Positions 48,988-57,496 of a DNA stretch of 64,000 bases are shown piece after piece. Positions within the stretch are counted from its first letter, which is position 1; each line of letters begins with the position of its first letter. Position numbers and translations under genes: made by a program. Source of the stretch: Iningainema tapete BLCC-T55 (GTDB taxonomy: Bacteria; Cyanobacteriota; Cyanobacteriia; Cyanobacteriales; Nostocaceae); contig NZ_JACXAE010000049.1 of NCBI RefSeq assembly GCF_014698965.1, forward strand, positions 1-64,000, written 5' to 3'. The notes beneath the pieces were generated by a model. That model was not told the DNA's origin. It made no database searches and saw only the letters and a program-made list of their open reading frames with translations.

Positions 48988-49227
48988 TTACCTAGCACGT
49001 ACATTTGTATTAATCTCATTGACTATTTCTTGGAAAGGCACAGATTCCAGAACAGATAGAAGATTCACCGCTTTAGCCACTAGATAGGGTCTGTCTTCAT
49101 ACTCATTAACTTAACGTTGGGTTTTCGTGGCCGTTTAACAATGCCCAAATCTTGATTTTCAGGAGATAAAGTCAGCTAGCAGCTTCTGCTTATATTTATC
49201 TAAAGATGAAGTCTTTTTCCGAGCCAC
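48988..49227 (-). pseudogene. Small unknown gene, frameshifted
   Basis: Behind an AGAAGG ribosome-like site, GTG 49227 starts ARKKTSSLDKYKQKLLADF. In the next frame the text continues SPENQDLGIVKRPRKPNVK, and in a third frame NEYEDRPYLVAKAVNLLSVLESVPFQEIVNEINTNVRAR to a stop at 48988. The three pieces abut and have coding character, so an ~80-residue gene probably decayed here. Family not recognised. Confidence 0.45.
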
Positions 49228-49384
49228 TTGATATCACCTTCTATTAATTTGTTTATGGGCGCGACAACACATTGTAGTTCAATTTTCATTTACTCGAAAT
49301 GTTTTATCCAAGATAGTAACTCGGCATTGCTGAATTGTAAGATGAATTATGGTTGTAGCACGTTGTCAATTTCCGAAAGAATCC

Positions 49385-49410
49385 TGTAGAGACGTAGCTA
49401 CGTCTCTACA
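49385..49410. repeat. 26-bp perfect palindrome, TAGAGACG family
   Basis: Arms TGTAGAGACGTAG and its complement meet without a loop. A related palindrome with the same outer TGTAGAGACG lies at 55616-55645. This is a dispersed cyanobacterial repeat; here it sits just beyond the stop of the Uma2 gene and could terminate transcription. Confidence 0.85.
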
Positions 49411-49441
49411 TCAACGCGAATTTTAAAATTCATACCTTGAT

Positions 49442-50080
49442 TCAGCAACGCCGTAACTCTTGTGGAATTCCACCAATCACACCCTGGTATCTTCCAATCC
49501 CTAAACCTATTTCTGGCATCCAGTAGGGTTCGCCAATTTGCAATTGATAATTCCCATTCACCAACTTATACACTTCAAACGGTTGATGTTCGTCGCGTCG
49601 CCAATACTCTGGGTTGTAAATCACGTAGTACAGCACACCCAGTTTATTGTAGATAGCTAACTTTTCGTCGTATTCACCTCCTGGGGTATGAGACACAATT
49701 TCCAATGTCAAAATCGGTACGACATCGTTTTCTTCCCAAACAGCGTAACTTCTACGAGATTTTCCGCCCTTTTTGCGTTCTACACCCACCGAAAGAAAGC
49801 CATCAGGTACAACGGGTACTCTAGGATTCACTCCCGTAGTATGATATACTGCCATATCTACACCGAAGAACCAATCCATTCGATTTGCCCAAATCGAGGA
49901 AAGTAAAAACAGTAAAACGTTGGGTAAAAAATTCTGATCTTCATTATCCACGGGCGTATCATCTGAACAGGGTAGTTCATCAGTAGTGGGTAACGCAATT
50001 TTGAGATCGGGTGACAGCATAGCCGTTGCGAAAGTGCGTTCAGTTCTTTTCATTATAAAAAAGTTGTGAGTGTTTGCCAT
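49442..50080 (-). CDS. Uma2-family (DUF820) putative restriction-endonuclease-fold protein
   Basis: 212 residues from ATG 50080. FFGVDMAVYH, VPDGFLSVGVERK, LTLEIVSHTPGGEYDEKLAIYNKLGVLYYVIYNPEYW and WMPEIGLGIGRYQG are the ordered blocks of Uma2 proteins, which carry a PD-(D/E)xK-like core (D...ExVS...K). These are extremely abundant in cyanobacteria; their substrate is unknown, with mobile-DNA or defence roles suggested. Its 5' end overlaps the start of the divergent AAA gene, so the two share a promoter region. Confidence 0.9.
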   Translation of the reverse strand: MANTHNFFIMKRTERTFATAMLSPDLKIALPTTDELPCSDDTPVDNEDQNFLPNVLLFLLSSIWANRMDWFFGVDMAVYHTTGVNPRVPVVPDGFLSVGVERKKGGKSRRSYAVWEENDVVPILTLEIVSHTPGGEYDEKLAIYNKLGVLYYVIYNPEYWRRDEHQPFEVYKLVNGNYQLQIGEPYWMPEIGLGIGRYQGVIGGIPQELRRC

Positions 50081-52070
50081 GTTCTCGATCTCTGCCCGTT
50101 GGATTCAAGAGTTTGAAAAGCACCTGTATCGACGTCAGCACCTGATTTTGTATAGCAACATTCACGATCAATTTCTCTGGCAGGGAACTTATCAAGGTAT
50201 GGGAGAATTCCTCAATGCCTATTTCCTCAAACAGGGATTTGACTTGATTGTTCGTTACGATCCGGTGGATGGTTTTACCTTTGCCCAGTCAGAAATGCGG
50301 CAATTATTTGATGAACTGGCACGGCAGCGTTCTTCGCAGCAGCAAGTAAGCCTCGGACAATCCTCTACACCAGCAACACCAGCAGCCGATCCCATGCAGC
50401 CCCCATCCCGTGCCAATCCAGGCGCAGTGGTGCAACGGATTACCAGCAATTACCTATCACCAGAGATGGCATTTAGTCATCTGCGGGCTGTGATTTCCAC
50501 GACTACAACCTCAGTGGTGGCGATCGTTGATTTGGGAGATATGCTCACTGCCGATCCAGAACGCTATCTGCTGGATGAACGTCATCTACTGATGTTACTA
50601 AAAAAATGTACCTTGGAAGGAGCGGTAATTCGTGAAGGACATCTCACGGGCTATCGTAACACCCTCATTCTCTTGGCAAGCGATCTCCGGCGAGTGCCTG
50701 CCTGGTTTTACACCAATAATCCCTTCGTAGCCCTAGTTCAGGTTTCCCGTCCTAATAAAGAAGAACGTCTTCAGTTTATTCTACGCTTTGGTCAACAAGG
50801 ATTTTATGGGGGAAACCAGATTAATGCTCAACGTCCTAGTCTGCAACAACCCTCAGATCTCGAAGTTGCTGCTGAGGAATTTGCTGCTTTAACTGAAGGC
50901 TTTCAAACGATGGATTTAGAAGCAATCCGGCATACCTCTTGGCGAGAACGCATTCCCCTAAGTCCGAAAACAGTGTTGCGTTTGATAGACTTTTATAAAT
51001 TTGGGCAACGAGATGAACCTTTTGAGAAGATCAGTGCAGATAAAATTGCTTATGCTCAGGAGGAACTATCCCAATCTGTCATCGGTCAACCTCGTGCCGT
51101 GGAAGCTGTAACTACTCTACTAACTAGTGCTAAAGTGGGTATTAGCCTGAATCATGTCAGCGGTCGTAACAGTAAGCCAAAAGGAATTTTCTTTTTCGTT
51201 GGTCCTACTGGTGTTGGTAAAACTGAGTTAGCAAAATCACTCACCCGCTTGATTTTTGGAGATGAACAGGCGTTTGCCCGCTTTGATATGAGCGAGTATA
51301 AAGAAGAACACGCGGCTGAGAAGTTAGCGGGATCGCCTCCTGGTTTTGTCGGTTATGAAGAAGGAGGAATACTGACAAATCGCGTTTTGGAGCGTCCTTA
51401 TAGTATATTGCTGTTTGATGAAATTGAAAAAGCTCATCCTAAAGTTCTGGATAAGTTTCTCCAAATCTTAGAGGATGGTCGCCTTACTGATAGTAAAGGG
51501 CAAACAGCATATTTCAATCAAACTGTAATTATTTTTACTAGTAATATTGGTGCTTCTGACTTGACAGATCCACAAACAGGTGCTGTCATCCGTAATGGTA
51601 TTATGACAGAGGTGCAACAGCAGGGTGTCAATTCCTTCACTTATGCTCAAGTCGAAGCACATTTCCGCTCAGAAGTCCACTGGCATTTCACTAGTCGTAT
51701 TGGTCGTGCTGAACTACTCAACCGTCTGGGTGACAGTATTGTAGTGTTTGATTTACTTCGTCCGGAGTTTGTCTGGAAAATTGGCGAGAAGTTTATCAAG
51801 CAACTGGCTGAGTCTGCTTGGGATAAATACCGACTTATACTACTATTTCATACTTCTATTTTAGAAGTTCTCAGTGTTTATATGCAGGCAGCAGATAATT
51901 TACTTTTTGGTGGTCGGCGAATTAAAACTTTACTAGAAACTTTGGTTGAGCGCCCTCTGAACCGTTGGATTTTTGAAAACTATCCCGATTTCAATATCTT
52001 GGCTGGAAAGCAGCTAATTATTGGTTTGGGAAATAATGGTGTGATATTAGTTACAGAGAATCTGTCATAA
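50079..52070 (+). CDS. AAA+ protein with inactive first ATPase domain and ClpB-like second domain
   Basis: 663 residues from ATG 50079 (GTG 50070 also possible). The N-terminal half (~1-300) has AAA-like segments (LILYSNIHDQFLW, TSVVAIVDLGDMLTADPERY, NTLILLASDLRRVP) but no Walker A, so it is a degenerate ATPase. The second half is a Clp/Hsp100 D2 module: Walker A FVGPTGVGKTELAKSL, FDMSEYKEEHAAEKLAGSPPGFVGYEEGG, Walker B ILLFDEIEKAHPKV, LQILEDGRLTD and IIFTSNIGA. These machines remodel proteins. It closes the LamG-CDC48-coiled coil-kinase series and probably acts with it. Confidence 0.85.
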   Translation: MFSISARWIQEFEKHLYRRQHLILYSNIHDQFLWQGTYQGMGEFLNAYFLKQGFDLIVRYDPVDGFTFAQSEMRQLFDELARQRSSQQQVSLGQSSTPATPAADPMQPPSRANPGAVVQRITSNYLSPEMAFSHLRAVISTTTTSVVAIVDLGDMLTADPERYLLDERHLLMLLKKCTLEGAVIREGHLTGYRNTLILLASDLRRVPAWFYTNNPFVALVQVSRPNKEERLQFILRFGQQGFYGGNQINAQRPSLQQPSDLEVAAEEFAALTEGFQTMDLEAIRHTSWRERIPLSPKTVLRLIDFYKFGQRDEPFEKISADKIAYAQEELSQSVIGQPRAVEAVTTLLTSAKVGISLNHVSGRNSKPKGIFFFVGPTGVGKTELAKSLTRLIFGDEQAFARFDMSEYKEEHAAEKLAGSPPGFVGYEEGGILTNRVLERPYSILLFDEIEKAHPKVLDKFLQILEDGRLTDSKGQTAYFNQTVIIFTSNIGASDLTDPQTGAVIRNGIMTEVQQQGVNSFTYAQVEAHFRSEVHWHFTSRIGRAELLNRLGDSIVVFDLLRPEFVWKIGEKFIKQLAESAWDKYRLILLFHTSILEVLSVYMQAADNLLFGGRRIKTLLETLVERPLNRWIFENYPDFNILAGKQLIIGLGNNGVILVTENLS

Positions 52071-52270
52071 TCAGTTATTTGTTTGGCTTATGTTTCAGGC
52101 TACTTCAAACTGAATTAATGATATTCGTTCAGATTCGTAAACAACAAGATCTCCGACTTCTTAAAGAAGTCGGGTATCTGAGCCTAAGAGCGTGTTTGTA
52201 AATCAAACACGATTGCTATATAAAAGCTGCTGTCGCAGATAAAATCCAATCGAAAAAACTATTTTTACTC

Positions 52271-52338
52271 AAAAGTATGATTAGTAGGAAAAGTACAAAA
52301 GTATGATTAGTAGGAAAAGTAGGAAAAGTAGGAAAAGC
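52271..52338. repeat. Tandem repeats of 26 and 9 bases
   Basis: A 26-base unit starting AAAAGTATGATTAGTAGG occurs at 52271 and 52297. Its end is then amplified as three GTAGGAAAA units. It is a simple slippage-prone array upstream of the triple hairpin. Confidence 0.75.
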
Positions 52339-52565
52339 AATACAGAAAATTAAGAAAATCCAAAAAGGGTTGATTTAAAAATATTTAGTTTATAAGATGG
52401 TTATTCAATGGGTTTTTAACAATATAGGTTTTTAGCAAAAAGAGAAGATTAATTTGTGTCTCAAGTCAATACAGAAAATAAAAAAAAACGACTTGTAAGC
52501 TATTAGAGGTAAAAGATGATGACCAAAGAGCGGATCAAAAAGGCTATTTTATTCTTGGGCAATCC

Positions 52566-52682
52566 GCCTATAACTTAAGTTATAGGCTCAAATCTCAAGT
52601 CAGAAGACAGCTGACTAAAAAGCAACTGTTTAGTCAGCTGTCTTCTGACTTGAGCTATTAGCCATGTACTTGAGTACATGGC
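52566..52682. repeat. Three consecutive hairpins, the middle one a 26-bp perfect stem
   Basis: Hairpin 1 is a 22-base perfect palindrome at 52566-52587. Hairpin 2 has perfect 26-base arms at 52594-52619 and 52629-52654 around a 9-base loop. Hairpin 3 has 10-base arms at 52661-52670 and 52673-52682 around two bases. Spacers are only about six bases. No transposase or integrase is adjacent. It could be a structured RNA, a strong terminator, or a non-autonomous element of the palindromic-end type. Confidence 0.85.
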
Positions 52683-52849
52683 AAACGTGTATAGAATGAA
52701 ATAGCTCTGAAAAAGTTTAATGACAATAAACGTCTTGCACCTAACAAAGCTGAAATTTGACAGCAAACATAAGCTCGATGAAGCTTAAATTCGCATAAGT
52801 TTTTTTGAACAGAAATTTATTCCATTAATTCAAGGCTTTGAGAGAGAAC

Positions 52850-53872
52850 ATGAAAAAACGTCTTGTTGTATGTTGTGATGGAACTTGGCAACAGTTAGCT
52901 AGTTCATGCCCAAGCAATGTGATTAAGATTGCTCAGATGGTGAAACCGATCGCCAGTGATGGAACTCCACAAATGGTGTTTTATGACGAGGGAATTGGAA
53001 CAGATAGTCAAGCTACCAAGCTTGTGGGCGGAGCCACCGGACTAGGAATCGATAGAAATATACAAGATGGCTACCGCTTTTTGAGTCTCAACTATGTTAA
53101 AGGTGACGAAATCTATCTGTTTGGTTTTAGTCGAGGTGCTTACACAGTCAGAAGTCTAGCCGGGATGATCTATTGCTCAGGTTTGCTTTATCGCTCACAT
53201 ATTACCAAAGCACCTGAAGCTTACGAGCTTTATCGTGCCAGAGACGTTAAACCAAAGGATCAAGTAGCATTTGATTACCGTGAAAAAAACGGCAATCGCG
53301 TCCCAATCACCCTGCTTGCTTGTTTCGACACCGTCGGCGCTCTTGGTATTCCTGGTTTACCAGCCTTGAAGAAGTTTTCCGAACAGATCAATCAGAGGTA
53401 CAAATTCCACGACACCACTTTAAACAGCTGTATAGAGAATGCGTTACATGCTGTGGCGATCGACGAAATCCGCGAAATTTTTGCTGTAACTCCGATGAGG
53501 AAAAACCCTGATGCTGAGAACCAGAGGGTGATTGAAGCTTGGTTTCCTGGCGAACATGGTTGCGTCGGTGGTGGAACGGAAGAATACAGGGGATTATCAG
53601 ACGCCACCTTACAGTGGATGCTCGATTCAATCTGTAATCTCGGACTAGAACTGGAATTTGATCCCAGTGTCATTCCAGGGGGTATCCAGCCTGATTACAG
53701 CTGCGATTTTAAGAACGATCCTGGGTTTTTCAAATTGGCGGGAATCAAGCTGCGCGAGGTGGGCGATCGCATTGAAGATCTTCACGAAAGTACAATCAAG
53801 CGTTGGCAAAACCTACAAGACTACCGCCCCAAGAATCTAGAAAGGCTTGCCGATAAGCTGAATTTAAAGTAA
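52850..53872 (+). CDS. DUF2235 alpha/beta hydrolase (lipase/phospholipase-like)
   Basis: 340 residues from ATG 52850 (an upstream TTG opens the frame; AGAGA precedes the ATG). KRLVVCCDGTWQQ is the DUF2235 N-terminal signature. YLFGFSRGAYTVRSLAGMI is the nucleophile elbow with Ser94. LACFDTVGALGIPG and EHGCVGGG supply the conserved Asp and His regions. The domain is shared with Tle1-type phospholipase effectors of type VI secretion. No signal peptide. As first gene of a row with two haem oxygenases of fatty-acid type, it could release the fatty-acid substrate from lipids (inference). Confidence 0.88.
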   Translation: MKKRLVVCCDGTWQQLASSCPSNVIKIAQMVKPIASDGTPQMVFYDEGIGTDSQATKLVGGATGLGIDRNIQDGYRFLSLNYVKGDEIYLFGFSRGAYTVRSLAGMIYCSGLLYRSHITKAPEAYELYRARDVKPKDQVAFDYREKNGNRVPITLLACFDTVGALGIPGLPALKKFSEQINQRYKFHDTTLNSCIENALHAVAIDEIREIFAVTPMRKNPDAENQRVIEAWFPGEHGCVGGGTEEYRGLSDATLQWMLDSICNLGLELEFDPSVIPGGIQPDYSCDFKNDPGFFKLAGIKLREVGDRIEDLHESTIKRWQNLQDYRPKNLERLADKLNLK

Positions 53873-53946
53873 ACAAGAAGAGGCAACTTCAAGTCAAAAT
53901 TGGACAAAACCAATCAAATCTATAAATTAGGGAGAATCACCAAATT

Positions 53947-55587
53947 ATGGCAGCAAAAAGAGACACATCCAAAGACGGGTTCAAAAACCAGCTTGAGACA
54001 ATGGCTTTAACAGGGTTTAAACCAATTTGGGAATTTATTCAAAGTAACGATGCTCTCAAAAAAAGAGTCAATAAAACTCTCATTAACAATGCCATCTCTA
54101 AAATTCCTACTCGTCCCTATCCGTTTAGTACAAAGTCTCCCTACACTTCTTGGGAATCATTAATAGATCGAGGCTACTCCGGGCTTCATTTACCACCTCT
54201 TGATTGGGAACCTTTAACCGATAAAAACTATATAGGAGTTAATTTATCTCCTACCGATCAGTTTGAAAAAAACCTTCCTCCTATTCAAGATCTGAAAGTC
54301 TTGTATAAGAAAACTGGAGAGACTAAATACTCACCAAAATCCACCTTGATGTTCCCGTATTTTGTCCAGTGGTTTACCGACAGTTTTCTACGCACAGATC
54401 GTAACGATCCCCGTAAGAATACTTCCAACCACCACATTGATATGTGTAATGTGTATGGATTGAACTCCGCAATTACTGACTTACTACGATCTAAACAAGG
54501 AGGCAAACTAAAAAGCCAATTTATTAATGGGGAAGAATATCCTCCTTTTTACTTTGATGAAAATGGACAACCCAAGGAAGAATTCAAAGGACTGCCCCTT
54601 CAATTAACAAAGGAGAATGTCCCAAAAATCGAGTCTATTCCCCCAGAAAAAAGACAAAAATTATTTGCTATGGGGGTAGAATTAGAACGGGTAAATGTGC
54701 AAATAGGCTATGTCATGCTTAACGTTCTTTGCTTACGAGAACACAATCGCATCTGCGACCTTTTGGCAAAGAATTATCCATCTTGGGATGATGAACGCCT
54801 CTTCCAAACGGCAAGAAACGTTGTCATGGTCGAGATGTTGAAAATAGTGCTAGAGGATTATATCAATCATATTACTCCCTATCACTTTCAATTCTTCACA
54901 GATCCCCTTGCATTTGTTGATGAAAAATGGTATCGCATGAATTGGATGGCGGTAGAATTTACCTTAGTCTATCGTTGGCATAGTATGCTGCCCGACACTC
55001 TCATTCATGACGGGAAACAAATGCATATGCGCGAATCGATGTGGAACAATGACATGATTATTAACAAGGGTTTGGGAGCTATATTTGAGGAAAGTTGTTC
55101 CCAACCTGCCGCGCAACTGAGTTTATTTAATACGCCAGACTTTCTCATTGAAACCGAGGTAGCAAGTATTCATTTAGGTCGCACAGCAAAATTACGAAGC
55201 TACAATGATTATCGTGAGATGTGTAAGTATCCACGAGTAACTAATTTCAATCAGATTAGTAGCGATGAAAACGTTCAAAAAGAACTGAAACGATTATATG
55301 GTCATGTAGATAATATAGAGTTGTATGTAGGAATGTATGCAGAAGATCTACGACCAAATTCAGCCTTACCTCCTTTAGTCGGAAGACTGATCGGAATTGA
55401 TGCCTTTTCTCAAGCTTTGACCAATCCTCTGTTAGCAGAGAATGTCTTCAATCCAGAAACTTTTTCACCAGTAGGTTGGGAAGAGATTATGAATACCAAA
55501 ACTCTCTCTCAAGTTCTACATCGCAATATTCCTCAAGGTAAAGACTATAGAGTTTCTTTTTACCGCGAAGATTGGCAACCAGTTTGA
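53947..55587 (+). CDS. Cyclooxygenase-like haem peroxidase (animal peroxidase family)
   Basis: 546 residues, ATG 53947 after AGGGAG. The sequence follows prostaglandin-H synthase-like proteins: VYGLNSAITDLLRSKQGGKLKSQ, LREHNRICDLLAKNYPSWDDERLFQTARN, and VEFTLVYRWHSMLPDT. The last contains Tyr342, equivalent to the catalytic Tyr385 of PGHS, and His345, equivalent to the proximal haem ligand His388. The distal segment reads FVQWFTDSFL, keeping the Gln203 equivalent (Gln141) but with Asp145 where PGHS has distal His207. A fatty-acid dioxygenase retaining the tyrosyl-radical chemistry, with altered peroxidase activity, is the likeliest role. No export signal. 74 bases after the DUF2235 gene. Confidence 0.88.
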   Translation: MAAKRDTSKDGFKNQLETMALTGFKPIWEFIQSNDALKKRVNKTLINNAISKIPTRPYPFSTKSPYTSWESLIDRGYSGLHLPPLDWEPLTDKNYIGVNLSPTDQFEKNLPPIQDLKVLYKKTGETKYSPKSTLMFPYFVQWFTDSFLRTDRNDPRKNTSNHHIDMCNVYGLNSAITDLLRSKQGGKLKSQFINGEEYPPFYFDENGQPKEEFKGLPLQLTKENVPKIESIPPEKRQKLFAMGVELERVNVQIGYVMLNVLCLREHNRICDLLAKNYPSWDDERLFQTARNVVMVEMLKIVLEDYINHITPYHFQFFTDPLAFVDEKWYRMNWMAVEFTLVYRWHSMLPDTLIHDGKQMHMRESMWNNDMIINKGLGAIFEESCSQPAAQLSLFNTPDFLIETEVASIHLGRTAKLRSYNDYREMCKYPRVTNFNQISSDENVQKELKRLYGHVDNIELYVGMYAEDLRPNSALPPLVGRLIGIDAFSQALTNPLLAENVFNPETFSPVGWEEIMNTKTLSQVLHRNIPQGKDYRVSFYREDWQPV

Positions 55588-55615
55588 TTATCTAATAGAC
55601 ATCTCCGAAAAACAA

Positions 55616-55645
55616 TGTAGAGACGCGAAATTTCGCGTCTCTACA
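55616..55645. repeat. 30-bp perfect palindrome, TAGAGACG family
   Basis: Arms TGTAGAGACGCGAAA and complement, no loop. Same outer sequence as the palindrome at 49385. It lies between the peroxidase and the catalase-like genes, where it could attenuate transcription into the third gene. Confidence 0.88.
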
Positions 55646-55680
55646 AAGATTGCATACTGATTAATTAATCCTACAAAACA

Positions 55681-56862
55681 ATGAAACTATTTACAGAATA
55701 TCCGGAAAAAGACGAACTCAAATACTACGATCTCTTTCGAGATTTAATCAAAAAGCGGATGGAAAATCTTTACGGGGGTGATAAGGCAGAACCTGCGAAG
55801 AGAGATACTCACGCTAAAACCCACGCTGCTGTTCAAGGAACTCTAGAAATCTTTGACTTTGATGAAGCAGCAATTAAGCAGGAATTGAGCAAACGCACCT
55901 CATTAAATGAAGCTCAACTTTCTAACATTTCTATCAAACAAGGTTTATTTGCGAAACCGAAACAATATCCTGTGTGGCTACGATTTGCAAGTGGTGCCTT
56001 TTCAGTTAAGAATGATTATAAACCAGATACACGCTCTATGTCCGTAAAAGTGATTGGGGTGGAAGGAGAAAGACTAGCTCAAAGTCACGAGTTAAAAACC
56101 CAGGACATTATTGTACACAATGCCAACAACTTTTTTGTCCTAACCATCAAATACTACTACAGCTTTTTTGTGGCGATTTATATATCGGGGCTTTCTTCAT
56201 TTCTTAAACTATACCCACTGTTATGGCTACTGCGGCATCCCAAACAATTCGCACTTCTAAAAAATGGTTTCAAACGGTTTCCCAAGAGTTTGCTTACAGA
56301 AAGCTATTGGAGTGGTTCAGCGTTTTCTTTGGGACTAAAATCTGATTTTGACCCAACAAAACCGGGTATAGTTCCTGTAGAATATCCGGCTGTGGTAAAG
56401 TTTGCATTTACTCCTGTTTCTAGTCAACCACCTCATCAACAGATACCTTACCAAGTTAGATCCCAAAGTGATCTTAAGCGTGCCAAAGCCTCAAGTTCAG
56501 ACGACAACTACTACCGAGAGGATATAATTCAATCTCTAGCAAACAGTAATGCTGAATACTGTTGGGACTTTCAAATCCAATTTCAAACTAGCCCAGAGAT
56601 GTCCATTGATGATGCTACCATTGTTTGGAAGGAAGAGGAATCACCCTTGTTTACAGTTGGTCGTCTAACAGTTAAGCATCAGAATGTTCAATCTCCCCAA
56701 GAAGATGACTTTGGGGAAAATCTTCGCTTTTCTGTTTGGAACGGTTTGGCAGTCCATCGTCCTGTCGGTGCGATCAATCGGTTACGCAGCATTGTTTATC
56801 CTATCGTTGCTGAGTACCGTCTCAAACAACGAAGAGTCAAATACACCGAACCAACTGCTTGA
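55681..56862 (+). CDS. Catalase-fold haem protein, allene-oxide-synthase/hydroperoxide-metabolising type
   Basis: 393 residues, shorter than true catalases. KRDTHAKTHAAVQGTLEIFD carries the distal His48 preceded by Thr47. VWLRFASGAFSV, DIIVHNANNFFVL and the C-terminal WNGLAVHRPVGAINRLRSIVYPIV follow. The last contains R369-x3-Y373, matching the RxxxY proximal haem-tyrosine motif of catalases. A Thr just before the distal His is the feature that marks coral allene oxide synthase and suppresses catalase activity. The protein therefore probably acts on fatty-acid hydroperoxides made by the adjacent cyclooxygenase-like enzyme. 93 bases downstream of it, same strand. Confidence 0.8.
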   Translation: MKLFTEYPEKDELKYYDLFRDLIKKRMENLYGGDKAEPAKRDTHAKTHAAVQGTLEIFDFDEAAIKQELSKRTSLNEAQLSNISIKQGLFAKPKQYPVWLRFASGAFSVKNDYKPDTRSMSVKVIGVEGERLAQSHELKTQDIIVHNANNFFVLTIKYYYSFFVAIYISGLSSFLKLYPLLWLLRHPKQFALLKNGFKRFPKSLLTESYWSGSAFSLGLKSDFDPTKPGIVPVEYPAVVKFAFTPVSSQPPHQQIPYQVRSQSDLKRAKASSSDDNYYREDIIQSLANSNAEYCWDFQIQFQTSPEMSIDDATIVWKEEESPLFTVGRLTVKHQNVQSPQEDDFGENLRFSVWNGLAVHRPVGAINRLRSIVYPIVAEYRLKQRRVKYTEPTA

Positions 56863-56919
56863 CTTTTTACCTAGAAAATGATCGCTCAGATCGCTTGAGC
56901 GATCGCACCAACAAACGCA

Positions 56920-57180
56920 ATGAAAAAGGTTACACTAACGGAATTGAGTAATAATATTGATCGTCTACTGGTGATGGTACTAGAAACAGGTATTCCATTA
57001 GAAATTAACAAAAATGGAAAGGTGTTAAAAATTGTGACTATAGAAAAAAAAGATAAACTGAAAAATTTGACTTTTAAACCTGATGTCATTCAAGGAAATC
57101 CAGATGATTTAGTTAATATCAGTTGGGAGCAGGAGGTTAATTTTGCTAATTTTGGGCTTTTTGTTTGCCATACACCTTAA
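56920..57180 (+). CDS. Phd/YefM-type antitoxin with replaced C-terminus
   Basis: 86 residues. KKVTLTELSNNIDRLLVMVLETGIPLEINKNGKVLKIVTIEKKDKL is a Phd/YefM-like DNA-binding half, and DDLVNISWEQEVNF is the usual end of such antitoxins. The last codons (ANFGLFVCHTP) come from the duplicated DNA that begins near 57140. No toxin gene follows, so the pair was cut by that rearrangement. It is probably an orphan antitoxin that can still bind DNA. Confidence 0.65.
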   Translation: MKKVTLTELSNNIDRLLVMVLETGIPLEINKNGKVLKIVTIEKKDKLKNLTFKPDVIQGNPDDLVNISWEQEVNFANFGLFVCHTP

Positions 57181-57472
57181 ACTGTCTGACAACGTAGTTG
57201 ATTAGGCGGGGCGTTGTTGGCTCAAAACTTGATGTGCATAGTTGAAATCATCATTTGTAATTCGGATTGCAACAGGATCTGTCAAACCTTGAGCGCGATC
57301 GCGATGGATTGCTTCTACAGCAGTGCGATCGCGCCATCAATGCCAAATCCGCCCCATTCCAACCTTCAGTTACTGCCGCCCAATGTGCCAAATTCACATC
57401 TTCCAAAGGACGTTCAAGGTTGTGAACTTGGACAATTGACAAGCGGCTTTCCAGATTTGGCAATCCACTAAT
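57140..57472 (-). pseudogene. Partial duplicate of the second CDC48-type AAA gene's 3' end
   Basis: About 330 bases repeat, with scattered changes, the downstream flank and last codons of the AAA gene at 60.8 kb (60731-61067). The minus strand reads NLESRLSIVQVHNLERPLEDVNLAHWAAVTEGWNGADLALM and then shifts frame. Both copies have the same orientation. The homology ends abruptly at the ACTAATA near 57472. Confidence 0.85.
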
Positions 57473-57496
57473 AACAGGCTTGCGAGAGAGCAACTC

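Larger units (their letters stand above)
52071..52849. other. Repeat-rich intergenic region without a gene
   Basis: A 779-base gap lacking any credible gene. From left to right it holds a hairpin CCGACTTCTT-A-AAGAAGTCGG (52153-52173), a second hairpin CGTGTTTG-TAAAT-CAAACACG (52191-52211), a tandem array (52271-52338) and a cluster of three hairpins (52566-52682), listed separately. The sequence is otherwise AT-rich. Confidence 0.8.
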
